From Bursaphelenchus xylophilus (taxonomy: Eukaryota > Nematoda > Chromadorea > Rhabditida > Aphelenchoididae), in the NCBI GenBank assembly GCA_904066235.2, contig CAJFCV020000005.1:6877501-6941500 (forward strand): a DNA stretch of 64,000 nucleotides. The letters are read 5' to 3'. Position numbers and translations under genes: made by a program. Positions 1 to 12,001 of this stretch are shown here, one piece after another. Under the pieces are notes generated by a model that was given only the letters and a program-made list of their open reading frames with translations, did not search any database and had not been told where the DNA came from. Numbering within the stretch: the first letter of the stretch is position 1; every line of letters starts with the position of its first letter.

Positions 1-218
1 ACTGTAGTCTAATGAACGGGTATAACATATTTGGTATTAAACAAAATGGGGTTGTCTATGGATTCAGGGAAAAAAAGAATTTTAACATTTGCCCAAAAAC
101 TAAAAAAGTTATGGCCAATTAAAATCCGGCCGAAAAATTGCCGCACCCTGTACAATGTAATCAATTTTACTTAATTTTAAATAATCAATCACAATCTGAC
201 TTTATTTATAATAATGTT

Positions 219-3104
219 TCAAGCTTCTATTCGGCATTTTCTCCGTGTCTTACAGACCAGGCATTTCCACTTGAGAGATTCCAGGCAGTCCAGACAATAA
301 TAAGTCTCACAATCTTCGCAGTTTTCCATTTTATTCCGCCAAAACTTCCCTTGGCATAGCTCGCATCGAACTTTTTTCAATTTATAAAGTGGTTTCAACA
401 GTGGGCAGAATGGTCTGAAAGTATTTAGAATGTCATTTAACACAATCTACTTACTTTTCATTCTTGGTGGGAGTATAAATCTCGTTCTTGACCAAATATT
501 TCAATCTCGCCTTGGCCAATCTCTGATCATTAAATCGCTGAGTGATGACTTTATTGTAAAGATAGATAATCCTCTTCTTGCTGCGTTCCCTAAAGATGTA
601 TCCAAGCACATAGAACAAGGTCAGTCTCTTCACGACATAATTCAGCAAAATTTGGAGGAAGAACATGACCAATAATGGAAAAAAGAGCCTCAGAAATTGC
701 TCCATTTCATCCGATTTGCGGGGTTGAACCAAACAAACTTTGTTGTTGACTTCCCGATGCTGAGTGCCGGTGTAATTGAATTCGATCAGATCTCTGACAA
801 TACTTGCAATACTTCCATTTCCAACCACCTTCACCTCCACCTCATGTCTTCCCGTTTGCTCGGCTTCGGATTCGATAAAATCGATTATCTACATAATTTG
901 ATATATCGTCCATAGACTGACATGTTTGAAACTTACCAGGACCAAAAGTCTATAGAAAACATGATCAAAAGTCACAATCACAACGACCACAAAGAGCAAT
1001 ACAACAAATTGAAGGAGAGGTTTCCACGCTTGCTTTAACTCCATCAGTGAGGGTAGTCTGAGACCAAAAGAAAATCAGCATATTTTTTGATTACAGAAAG
1101 AATTATTATCAAAAACGGCCTCTTACCCTAAGGGTCTTTGGAGCTTATATATCTTCCTCTCACTTCTCCTGATCTTCCCCAAGAACACATCTCCCTGAAC
1201 TTTTCTTTTGTGATCGATCCTCCAGAAGTATTGAGTCAAGAAATGATTTTGGAAATCGATATCACCCAGATATTTTCTGATCATCTCCACCGCCCCACTG
1301 AATATCAAATACACCAGGAAGATCATAAACGCCGAAAAAAGCTCGCGTAATGTTTCGGAGGTCACTTTAATAATGTCCAGGGAATTTCTGAGATCAACGG
1401 TAATCTCGGACAAAGCGAAAAGGCGCTCGGTTCTCGGTTCTTCGATGGCTTTGAAGTGGAGCTGCAATTGGTGCAAAGACGGTACTCCATTACATGATGT
1501 AATATACTTACATTAACTCTGAGCTCCTCCTCCATCTGATCTGTGACATTTCTCATCTTCTTCATTTGCTCGTCCATATCAATATCTGAACTTTCTTGGT
1601 TTTGGAATTTGTCGCACGTCTTCATTGCAATTTCTTCCATTGTATCTGGCTAAAACCAATCGTAATTTAACCATTTTTAACTTGCTTACTCTACAAAAAC
1701 TGTCCGAGTTGTATTGCCAACAAACAAGAAGTCCAACGATGGGTAAGGAGTCGTAACATTTGCTCTGAAATAAATGTGAAGTATGATTAAAGTTAAAATT
1801 TATCACGTATTTGCACCTTAAGCGACTTTTCTTATGGCAATGATATTTTTTCAGACTTTTTTTTACAGTGACATAAGGGATTTTTTCTGCACAGTGCGAA
1901 GAAAAAACCCCAATTTTTGGCAAGCAAAAATTAACGAGTATGATGACCAACTTCTCACCTGAACATCACTGAATCTCTCCTTGCAATTTCTCACAGCCAA
2001 CGCATAAGTGGATTGGCATCTCTCGGCCATCCGATACTTATTCAGCATTGCCAGTGAGCCGTTCTTCCCAAGATTGGAGGTTGATGAATGTGGGGGTTCG
2101 ACTGTTTGTCCAGGATTGTCAAGCATTCGAACTCTTTCAGCCATCGCTTTTTCCCCGCTGATAATAGAATGGAGTTCATCATCTTCATCATTCTTTTCAC
2201 TGACTTGATCAAAAAACGGATCGATAACATCTTTGATTTTGTACAGCATTTCTTTCCCGACTTCCTCGGCTTTCTCTAAAAGCAAATGCGTAGCTGTTGG
2301 ATTTTAGACAAACTCAAAAGTTTTTCGGCCCAAACAGTCTCTTTGTCCATAATTTACCGTCATAACGACGAATTTTATCGTATTTCTTATTTTTAGCAAA
2401 CTACTGTTGACATTACTGAAATGTTTTTCGAACAAGACTTCCGCGGGCCCTGCGAGGAGAGTCAGCTTCTGTTTCGTCAATTCCCCTTGTAATTCCAAAT
2501 GGCAAACAACAATTTGTGAAGTCGCTTCGAAGTTGCTAAGAATATTCGATATTGGACCTTGATTTAACTGCTCAATCACAAATAACGTCAAAATTCCTTG
2601 GCCAGACTTTGAAAGACCTCCAAGGCAAACACAAATGGTTGCGCAACGGAATACCTGAAAATAAATATACGTGGATGAAAAATCAAGATTGTTACCGGAC
2701 TGTAAGCGAAAGCAGCGCCAGATCCAATAATGATTGACCATTGAAAACAAAGTGAGAAGATCGGATCAAAGTCGCCGAAATTCAGCCGATGCCAAGCGAT
2801 GTAATGGAGAGCGTAGCCAATGAAGATGCCAATGGGGAAATTGTAGACGAAGCGAATGGCTCGATAATCATTTACTGAGCTAAATAAATCACGTCAGACC
2901 TTTTTTTAGATGTAAGAGTAGTTTTTTGACTAGTATTCTTAGGATTGCTTATAAATAATTTGAAGATTATGAAGCATTTTTTGACCTTATATGTAGATGT
3001 TCCCTAACTTACCTATGTATGAAAATGTCACTAAGCAAGGAGTAATTCTTCTCCTCCCGGATCTCCTCTCGATCTTCGGGAAGAACCCACTGTTTCCAAC
3101 TCAT
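219..3104 (-). CDS. DC-STAMP domain protein, SPE-42/SPE-49 type, with C-terminal RING
   Basis: Multi-exon gene for a multipass membrane protein of the DCST1/DCST2 family; in C. elegans SPE-42 and SPE-49 are sperm proteins needed for fertilisation. Exon 1 starts at 3104 (MSWKQWVLP) and splices near 3013 to an exon with hydrophobic segments. Then follow the family-like stretch LNQGPISNIL (near 2560), a charged extracellular loop, the DC-STAMP block around 1123-1476 (LFSAFMIFLVYLIFSGAVEM) and the last membrane span near 650. The C-terminus (about 219-380) has four CxxC pairs (CELC, CEDC, CLDC, CLVC), a C4C4 RING-like finger as in SPE-42. The last intron (donor GTAAGT) joins NEK to PFCPLLKP. Another gene on the same strand ends only 45 bp upstream. 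Family placement is confident; which paralogue it is cannot be told by eye. Confidence 0.85.
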
Positions 3105-3149
3105 TACCGTGACAAAAAATCAAAATGTTTTCCATTTCAAAAACTTTAT

Positions 3150-3895
3150 TCATTCCAAAAAATTAGAATAATGTCTTGAGAGGCCATTGCGAAGAGTATC
3201 GATGTTAGGGAAGAGTTCGCGGATGACTTGCCTGTCTCTTTCATTGATATTGTCGTAGTCATCAAAGAATCGGAGCGTCTTTTCTCGGGTTTCGGTCCTC
3301 TCCGGGCGCAGCACAAGGTCCGGAATTACAAGGAACAACTACAATGCACATGTTTACCCAAGTCTCGCATTGTTCATGATGCCATCCGTAGACGATTCGT
3401 ATATAAAAAGTGCAACCGTATAATCCCTACCGTTTCCAGCACTTTTTTTGTTTCCGATTTCATTCTTCGTATCTTGGCCACGCAATCCACCGCATACCCA
3501 ATGACTTTCTTGTACAGAGTGGGGTATCTGGAGAGGATTCGAAGCCGCTGACTGTCAGTTCGGACATGAATCAGCTTGAGGAGATGACGGATTTCGTATT
3601 TGTTGAGTCTGGCCAGTAAATCGGGGACATGGGCGCGAATTGAGGCTGGAATTATTGATGATATTGATTTAAAAGTGATGGTTCAAGATGATCTTAGATC
3701 GACAATTAATAGTATTTTCATGATGACATCACTTTAGACACCTTATTGAGCTTATTATTGAATATCAAACGCCACTCTCATACCTTGCACATCCTCCGGG
3801 AATGTCTCGAAAAAGGAATTTCTAAGTCCATTGGTGCCAAGCGCCTCTCCTTGATTACATAATACAACGATTGCAACAAGCTGCAGCGCCCTCAT
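3150..3895 (-). CDS. small secreted protein, unknown family
   Basis: Spliced gene starting MRALQLVAIVVLC, a plausible signal peptide, continuing LGTNGLRNSFFETFPEDVQ to a GT donor near 3783. A middle exon (about 3430-3650) encodes a charged helical segment beginning IRAHVPDLLARLNKYEI. The last exon (about 3150-3349) includes FFDDYDNINERDRQVI and ends NFLE. The stop codon overlaps an AATAAA signal (TGAATAAA). The size, signal peptide and amphipathic helices recall small nematode secreted helical proteins, but I do not recognise the family. It lies directly upstream of the SPE-42-like gene, which suggests co-transcription. The in-frame sequence upstream of the ATG is also hydrophobic, so the true start could be earlier. 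Confidence 0.6.
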
Positions 3896-5310
3896 GACCA
3901 CCTCTCCGTAAACGATCGCCAAAACAAATATTCCGCAGCGAACAGGTTCCCCTCCAGTATAAATAAATGTATAAATATATCGCGGCTGGATATTCTTAAT
4001 CTCTTTTGCGCATTACCATCAGCTGCATATTGGATGGCGTCTTTATCTCGATGCCATAATTAGAAATAGGGTGCTCAGATTTCACCGTCTTCACCTCTGT
4101 GTGTCGACCGTAGACGACGTATTCTTAATTGGTTTGTTTACTAAGAAGGGTGTAGGTGAGAGATTATGTGTTGCATAACACATACAGATCTAATTTCGGA
4201 TGTGAAAACCATATGTTGACCAGGTAAATGTCATCATAAATGTTGCGCTTTAAATTCATCATTAAATCCGCATTTTTTTCAAACCCCGAAAAATCCGTCA
4301 CCAAGAGCCTTTGAAATATTGAAATTTATCCGGTCTCGTATAAAAAATATTCGATGTATTGTATGGGGTTTTGACCTCAAGCTTCACTTTGTAATCAACA
4401 CTTTTTGCTAGATTAGACCCTTCACATTCGTGTTTTAAACTTTATTACACTTCAAGTTACCAAGTAATAGAAGATATTTTTATTATTCGAATAATCGTAT
4501 TCCAATTAATGTAATACAAAGTCAATGATATTACACAAAAATTATAAATATATATTACGAAAGGTCTTAACTGTGTGTGGGAATCCGAACGTCACATCCC
4601 CCGGTTGTAATGCGACGTTTCTGATTTTTTGAGTTTAATTGGGCCAAAGATTGCACAAAGCAAGGGATAACAACAAAGGAAGATTACGAGAGAGAGAGAT
4701 TGAATTGAAGCCATTTACAGTTGTTTCCACGCCGTTTCGCATCCTGCACATGGCTCTCAAGTATTTTTTACAACAAAGTGGCACGCAAAACACTGTAAAA
4801 AACAGGCGGAATAACAATCAAATTCAATGGAAGACAGCGACATCCGGACTGAAGACCAGGTTGCAATTTAAAAGATAACAATGAGATCGGGGATAAGAAG
4901 GCCTAAGGGCAAATACGGGAGCCTAACAGACAACAATAGGACCACTAACAGTAATTTGAATGGGAAAAGAGAACCTCGTTTTGACCAGTTATCACCAAAA
5001 GCAACGCCTAACTTAAATATACTTGTTCGAGGCCAAAAGAATGACTAGATTTAATCGAAAGACGTTACAATAGATTGTCATCTTTTTCGCATCAAAAATA
5101 ACAAAACAATCACATCAAATCGAACAAAACGACTTCCAAACAGACATCTGATAGATGACCTTGCATATCGTGATTTTGTCATGCCTGTCTGAAGCCGGTT
5201 GAAAGTCCCATAGCACAAGTTTAATTCGAGTTGAGGTGTATTTACGGACATATAAAACTAGGAGCCGGGAGACGTCCCGAAAGGAAGACTAAACAAGATG
5301 TTTTCCTCTT
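3896..5310. other. intergenic region, no gene seen
   Basis: AT-rich stretch between two minus-strand genes. The part near 3960-3985 is TATA-like on the minus strand and may belong to the promoter of the small secreted-protein gene. No open frame here has coding-like composition plus splice sites, and no tRNA boxes were found. Confidence 0.6.
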
Positions 5311-7850
5311 CTACTTGACCTTCCGTTTTGTCAAGAATTGTGTCGCCGTCCGTGCCAAATTGCATCCATCGAAGTTGCAAACGCATCTCGTAATGTAAGA
5401 GACGCCTTGGGAGCCGAGTACCGTATCCGCGGCCTCATCCACGCCCATCCCGCCGGCCTTGGCCACTAGCCCGAGCATGTCGTATCTCTGCAAATGGAGT
5501 TAATGAGTCAAATATAATCGAGTTTGTCATCAAAAGTACGTGTAAATTCAATTAAGAGGCCTTTGTCGGAATGAGATTAGACGTCCTTTACATACCTCTG
5601 TAAAGCACGAAGAAATCACTTGATAGGAGTTCCGAGTAAGTAGTCGAAGCCGGTCCTCTGATCCGATGTCGTCGCTGGGAATACCGTACATCTGCGCCTT
5701 CTTATCGGACGCGTTTTCGGATGACGGCGGTATCAGTGCGCAAAATTCGAAGTCATCGTCGACCAACGACAAGTGACCCTGAAAGTAATTTATGCACAGT
5801 TGACTTCTTTCGAACGAGTTTTCGCGGTGAGACCGGAATTTACAATTCCTTTTGTCCTCCGCACTACTGCCTTCAATTTCTTAATTTTCAGACTGATAGA
5901 AAAGCTTTAAAAAATTGCCGGGAATTGTTTGAAAATTAGCCTTTTAAACAGTTATTCTCCATGAATAAAAAATTAAAAATTGACATGAAAGTTTTACAAA
6001 TATAAATTTTGTAATAAATATTTAAGTGGATTAAGGTGTCTAAAAACTTTGTGAACTAGGAATTACTTAAAATATTGTTGAAATACGGCATGAGTAGGAG
6101 TAAGGAATGGGTGTAAATATTGACAATAAAAATACAGTGCGCGACAAAATTATAACCGCATTTTAGAAATTGCTGTAACTTTTTTGGTTGTCAATAGAAA
6201 TGTGTCATATTTGGCTCCAATATGCAATAATGTCTCACGCATCATGTGCCAAAAAATTATTTCGGGAAATTTCCCCAATTTGGAAAAAAATTGAAAAACC
6301 AAAATTTTGATGATTTTCTATGCGACAAAATTATAACCGCACTTACGAAGTTGGTTAACTAGCCTAATTAAATCACTGAATAACAATAACCAATGTTTAG
6401 TTACGTTGTCTGAGGCTTCAATAACGTCGATTAAATAGCCGGGAATACTCTGGTCAATGTTTTTGAACCTCTTCTGGCTAATGTACCAGAATCAGAAAAG
6501 TGCCTCTTTTAGCTCAGGTAGGCCGTTCGGACAGAGTTTGCCAGTAACTAAATGACTAACCCGACGCCTATAACACGTCTAAACGTTCTGGGAAAAAAGG
6601 TCTACCATTGCAGCAGGGCAAGGGCGGATATATCCTCCGAGTTTCCAACTCCAATATCCCTTGGGCTCATATAAACTAAGAAATAGGCCTCAATTGTAGC
6701 GCTAAAGCTATGCTGGAGGTTGTAAGACACAGCTACGTCATCACTGGGCGTGCTATGAAGTTGTGGCCTCAGCTGGCCGAGTCCACGGCAGGGCGCGGCC
6801 GAGATTTGCCAAGGTGACATTGGAAAAATAGATTGATCAGTTAACGGAACCGGCGCGATTTTTTAGAAATTGCACAGTGCAAAATGTTTCGAAACGGATG
6901 GCGTCGCGCGGGGAACACGAAATTTTGCACTGTGCGGTGCAAAAAAGGCGGAAAAAAGTGCACGCACTTTCTGGAACGACTAGTATTCGGTCCCTACACA
7001 AGCCATTAGTTGCTCGGCTAAAAATGTCAGGAATCCTGGCATGACCTTAGAGAAACTTTGCTGTTCTTTTAACCACAATATGGCAAAAATATTACAAATT
7101 TTTGATTTTTTATCCGTATATTAACTTTTGATAAGGTTCACGAAAAAATATATTTTCATCGTGCTGACATCAAAAATTGTGGATACCCTTTTGATGAAAG
7201 GATATCTGGCGGTCCATGAAACTCGGTCTATGAAACTCGATTCAGTCTGTCGGCCTGCTGACATCTCGACAGAAGGATGCTGGGACCGAGCGAGTCGCAA
7301 GCCTTTTTTAAGGTTTTATCAATTTCAAGTTACGGTATTCGAACACGGATACGGTCTTACGAGTGACTACAACATATGTATAGAGAGAGACGATGATTTC
7401 CCATGTCAAAGGTTCCTTAGATAAAGTTGGCAACTTTGTAACCCGGCTGATTGACACCTCTATTGAAATACCGCTAATTCAGTTTGTACACGCCTTTATT
7501 GGGAATGCTTGATATTTCTGAAGAACTTTGCCAATTTACTTCCCAACAATAGGCGGTAAATTTGGCAGACTTGGCAAACGAGCTGAAGATTGGAGGAAAT
7601 ATGTTAGAGCGATAAAAACTCTTTCAAATGCCTTATGACAAGGAGTTGGAGTGTTCAAAGATCCCCTACAGGACTCCCAATTTTACAAAAAAAGTGATAA
7701 AAAATTAAGGAGTCTTAAAAAAAGTTGGTTCCCCACGAACCTGTTGCCTACCTCTTCATTGGAATAACATTTCAAGGCCAGAGCTCCGTTGTTAATCGTG
7801 AGATTAATCACAAGAAATGTGACAATAATTAGGCTCATCTGGGAGGCCAT
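5311..7850 (-). CDS. secreted Ly6/uPAR-like (ET module) protein
   Basis: Four exons: 7752-7850 (start MASQMSLIIVTFLVINLTINNGA, signal peptide, then LKCYSNEE), 5596-5778 (GHLSLVDDDFEFCALIPPSS and on), and 5311-5487 or so (RYDMLGLVAKAGGMG ending CVCNFDGCN and a basic tail). The spaced cysteines and terminal CxCNxxxCN motif are those of three-finger Ly6/uPAR proteins, common in nematodes as ET-module secreted proteins. No GPI or transmembrane tail follows, so it is probably secreted. The first intron (5779-7751) is unusually long at 1,973 bp and carries transposon-like remains. The substrate or receptor is unknown. Confidence 0.75.
6135..6345 (+). mobile_element. solo terminal repeat of a Tc1/mariner-like element (IR/DR type)
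   Basis: Begins CAGTGCGCGACAAAATTATA directly after a TA dinucleotide, matching the usual CAGTGC...ACAAAATTATAACCGCA ends of Tc1-like elements. The 20-nt motif at 6141-6160 recurs exactly and in the same orientation at 6322-6341, as in the long inverted repeats of IR/DR Tc1 elements. No second end and no transposase were found in the surrounding intron, so this is a relic. Confidence 0.6.
6862..6987. mobile_element. diverged relative of the CTAGTCGCGG MITE
   Basis: Contains two copies of the near-palindrome GCACAGTGC/GCACTGTGC and ends CGACTAGTA, as do the two better preserved copies at 25.8 and 30.6 kb. The left end is not recognisable. It lies in the long intron of the Ly6-like gene. Confidence 0.4.
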
Positions 7851-10404
7851 GGTATCTGCTGAAAAAGCTGTAAATCTCTTCTGTGGTGAAAAAATGACTG
7901 AACACGCTTTTTACACGAATCCCAACATAAAAACCCCTCAGGTGTGGAAGGGGGAGGGGCGGGGCGGCAGCCGAGGAATCGGGGCCAGTCCACCGATACC
8001 ACTATTTCTGCAGCCCCCTCCCTTACAGCGGTGGATGTACAATTCAACGCAACGGACTTACAAAACTTTCGCAACCCCCAATTACATTGGATTACAGTAA
8101 GCGGAGAGAGTGTGTTGAAAGGCGAATGTAACTTTTGGCTCTCTGTAATTAGTCACGCCACATTCAGAAGCCAATTATAATCGCAACCGGATCTGCCAAT
8201 TCTGGAGATGGTGGGAGAAAGAACTGTAAAGACGGGGAGATTGCACTGCCCTATCTAGGTTGTAATGGGTTAAGAAAAGAATTGGCGAATTTAATCAGTC
8301 CTAGATCGTCGTACTGCTTTGATATAAGTAGGACATTGTAAAATGCGAAAGCAAACCTGTAACATCAAATATTTTAACAGGTGGATCCGGCAACTTTCCA
8401 TAGTCCAAACACTGCCTATAAAAATACACTTTAATGTGATGACATTTAGGTCAGCATAAATTAAGCATCCAATTACCCAATGTTTACTTCCCGCAGACGC
8501 ATTGTGACCTTTATGCAAATTACACCTGTTGATGTTTCTTTACTTGTATCTTGGCTGTAAAGTAACATCTTAATTCTATACTCGTTTGGCTTTTGGCCCC
8601 AGGGCGGGGATGATACTTATGAATCACACTCATACGTGTGCATAAAGCAGCAAAATTTACAATATGCAGTTTCAAATACATCGAAAAAGTGGGAAGTCAC
8701 GTAGCGGAGACCACTGTAGCCTCTCACCTCCAAAATATTTGTTCTATGCACAACAATCCGCAAATCTGTGCTGATCCGCATGATTGTCCTATTTTTCACA
8801 AAACTCCTACTCCTGGTTTGAGTCATCTAAGTAATGGGGTGAGGCTATAAAATACTTAATCGGTTTACAAAATTTTAAATCCTAAGTCTCTATCAGAACA
8901 GATGGATTATCGTATGGTTGGAAATAAACCTGTGCGAAGAATGCCTGAGGGTATTGCGGGCCGTGAAAACGTCAAGCGAAACTTATGACTCGCGGATAAT
9001 TTGATTAAAACAAGAGTGTAATTAACTTAACAAGTACTTTTGCGAGTAGAGAGTATCGTGTTCGTAGGGCAGATGACATGTAAGCAAAAGCGGGTGATTT
9101 GGCAACATCTACACATGACATGAGAATCGTGGGTAAAGAAGCAGAAATTGTAGGCGAGCAGGCTATTCAGCTTCATTACTGGCATGTTTTCTTTGGTAAA
9201 GTTTGTCAAAATAACCGTTCCATAATAGTGAATTATCTGCCTTATTTTTCCGCTGATTACGGTGGATTTCAAAAATTTATTGTTTTGTATTTGCTATTGT
9301 TATTTGTCCGTCAGTATCGTGTGTATGCCAAAACAGAAAGCCTACAATTGCAAATACAAAAAAACAAATCCAGTTATCCTCCTACAGATATTATTATCGT
9401 ATGCCTTAATATCAGTCGATGCAAAATCAGCATCTTTAGCCTTGGGATAAATACAAAAAACCAAAAATATTTGATATTATTACTGAAAGTAACTATTGGA
9501 AGAGCAGCTGAAGGCTGTCGAAGTGAGAGATGCAATTCTAAAAACGGAACATCTTCAAATCTTGCCTGCAAAACCGCGGGACTCCGAATCAACGGCACCA
9601 TCGGCGCTATGTTACGATGGCCGCATACTTCCGTGGTGTAATTGAGAGCATGAATTGAATTCAAAATTGACTCAATTAGATGGCCATGGCCTCAGTATTC
9701 GTGTTCAGGTGCATTTGGCTCTCGGCCCGTAACGATTGCCCCGAAACTTCCAATTACCACTACTTTTACAACCACTACAGTACAATAGTCACGCTAATCC
9801 CGCTGCTGTTTCAAATAACAAAACCCAAACGTTGCTGTAACATTGAGTTGTATACATGACAATTGCCGTGCTTCCCGTCATGAAAAACAGATCCCGGAGA
9901 ATGTCAGCTTGCTCCCAAACCCCCTCAGACACTGAATCTGGGTGGTTGCAGGGCGTTGTAAAGGGTTGTAAAAGCCTGGACTCTGCTACCAAATCTTACT
10001 GTTTACACCAGCCTGTTTACGTGTTTACATTCAGTGCGAAAAAAGCGCTAAACACGTAAGATAATTGAGAAATACAACGTAGAAGTTTTTTGGAAATTAT
10101 GGTATTTTTTCTAATTTCCTAGAATGGCGGCTTTTTATTAATCATTTATGTAAAACATAGTAACTGTAAAATTGCTCTGCATGTGTGGTTCAAAATGAAA
10201 AACGGTATCCTAACGTCTGGGATAAATGGTACACCTACATGGTAGTTTCGACAGACCTATTATCAATGCTAAAAACAACTACAATAAAGTCATATATTAC
10301 ACATAATAAGGCCAAAGAAAAAGGACCAAAGATTTGCAACGGGGGTCAGAAATTTGATTACGGTAATGCAAAGGAATTAAATACTTCAGAAATTTTAATC
10401 CCTT
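7851..10404. other. gene-poor region
   Basis: About 2.5 kb upstream of the Ly6-like gene. A G/C-rich patch at 7940-8035 may be its promoter region. Apart from a weak coding candidate around 9262-9641 (listed separately) I see no supported gene, tRNA or repeat. Confidence 0.5.
9508..9641 (+). CDS. possible terminal exon of a small secreted peptide gene
   Basis: Reading from LKAVEVRDAILK, frame one has strongly purine-first codons and ends PSALCYDGRILPWCN before the TGA at about 9635. The same frame upstream (9340-9447) encodes ILLSYALISVDAKSASLALG, which looks like a signal peptide, but in-frame stops separate the two parts. A 93-nt intron (9415-9507, ending AGCAG) would join them in frame, though its donor GTCGAT is weak. 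A competing 180-codon open frame covers the same bases. The closing C-x8-C resembles a small cyclic neuropeptide, but this is only an impression. Confidence 0.2.
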
Positions 10405-10539
10405 CTAAAAAATTCCAACTTTAAGCCCGATTGTTCTCAAGGCCTCGTGAACTCTCGTGATCGTCTTCCTCGACGATGATCTGCCGCCAAATTTGGCTAC
10501 CCAAGCTATCTTTGTCGTGCTTTCCCATAAATCATCCAT
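10405..10539 (-). CDS. short ORF, 44 residues, unknown
   Basis: ATG-initiated ORF beginning MDDLWESTTKIAWVAKFGG and ending LRTIGLKVGIF, rich in Lys/Arg with balanced coding-like codon choice. No signal peptide or known motif. It may be a genuine microprotein or one exon of an unseen gene, as the last codons include a possible GT donor. No convincing partner exon was found. Confidence 0.3.
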   Translation of the reverse strand: MDDLWESTTKIAWVAKFGGRSSSRKTITRVHEALRTIGLKVGIF

Positions 10540-10962
10540 ATTAATTGTCCGAATTAATCATGGAGAATATTGCTCACGGTAATATAGCTGCATAAAATCA
10601 TTGAGAGATAAATAAATGTCATCGCACATCCGGAATTGTTGTAAAACCTTTATGTGGATGGGAAATTAATTAGGTTGGATGGGATAAGCCATAAAAGAGA
10701 TAGTCAGCTAGAAGATTGATCTGTTTCATGTGGCTGAAAACAGATTAAGGGCCCAGGACCGGAGGACGTTATTCAGAAGCAAGCGAAGCAAGGCCGCCTT
10801 CCATATGCATTCAATGCGGCGTTGCGGACAAAGAGGTTTATTTTTACCCGAAGAAAACCTTGAACATGACATCAAGTTGGAGACTGAAAGGAGGAGGAAT
10901 GTGATGTTGCAATCATCGTCTTTGAAGGGTGGATGAAGATGGAACGTGGAAAGGAGAGTCTC

Positions 10963-11803
10963 TTAATCTTCGACCAATGTCGTCTTCTTACTCAGGATGT
11001 AATAATCGTGCTCGTTCTCCACATCTTGATAATTCTCATCCGGCTCGAATTTGTTTTTGCGGAAAAAGGCCAGAGAATTGGTATTGTAAGTGAATACGGT
11101 GGCGAACAACTTCTTCATGTTGGCTCTGAAAAGGAAAAAATTTTAAGTAATTCTCCGCGCTTACTATTTCAAGGCATAATTACACAAAAAGGCGTAGAAA
11201 TTCTAATGAATATACCATAAACCTACGCCACCTGAAGGGATTTACTTATAAATTCATGAATCAAACTTTAAGAGAAAACACTGACCTTTTGGCTACTAAT
11301 TCCACGATTGAGATCAATAAAGTCCCCACTCCTTTGTTTTGATACGCCTGCTCGACTTGAAGCTCGTAGATGTATAAAGCTGGCTCTTCGACTTCAATCA
11401 CGAAGCGATAATGCATATATGCAATGTGTTCTCCCTTGGCAGACGTGACAATTATGTATCTAGAAGTGGTGGCAAACAACTCGGCCTTCTTCGAGTTCTC
11501 TTCGTATCCCCATTCCGACTTCCGATACATTTCCTCCATATTTTTGTCGAAAAGGTCGAAAATCCAGGTTCTTTGAGAGTCGCTCAGATGGGTCGACCAA
11601 AAATATTCGAGTTTCAAGGCTTCTCTAAAAGGAGGAAATCATTTCATACCACGTGGTAGAAGAATTACACATGGCATAAAAAACGCAACTAACCCATCGG
11701 ACGTTTGAACCTTTGACGGAACACACTTGTAATGTTCAACTGGCGAGATGATTTTGCTGGCCTTCTTTACTGCCTTCTTGGCCTCATCATTTTGTTTTAC
11801 CAT
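10963..11803 (-). CDS. NAA40: N-alpha-acetyltransferase 40 (NatD)
   Basis: GNAT-family enzyme that acetylates the N-terminal Ser of histones H4 and H2A. Three exons: MVKQNDEAKKAVKKASKII from 11803, the core exon (about 11261-11620) and the last exon (10963-11130, ANMKKLFATVFTYNTNSLAFF to VED). The core shows the NatD pattern: LFDKNMEEMYRKSEWGYEE, IAYMHYRFVIE, LYIYELQVE and the acetyl-CoA loop QNKGVGTLL. The C-terminal NTNSLAFFRKNKFEPDE matches the Naa40 AYQFFREALQFEID region. An AG acceptor (CGTTTAG) lies just before the ATG, and the ISCA1 stop is 198 bp upstream, which suggests it is the downstream gene of an operon. Confidence 0.9.
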
Positions 11804-12001
11804 CCTTCCTAAACGCGTTTACGCTTTAGCTAAACGAAGAAAAAACCTTCTTGCACGTGAAAAAACTATGTAATAACCCTCGGTTCTGTACCAACAACAC
11901 GAAAAACCGAAGCTGATGAGACAAGTTTATTAACAACAAAAAACAAAAAATCTTACCAAAATATATTTTATATACAGTAAGTCTATCAAGTCTAAAGAAC
12001 C

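Noticed and set aside
10730..10936. 68-codon plus-strand ORF convergent with NAA40
   Set aside because: Starts with GTG, the first ATG is at about 10804, and the product is basic low-information sequence. Likely 3' flank of NAA40.
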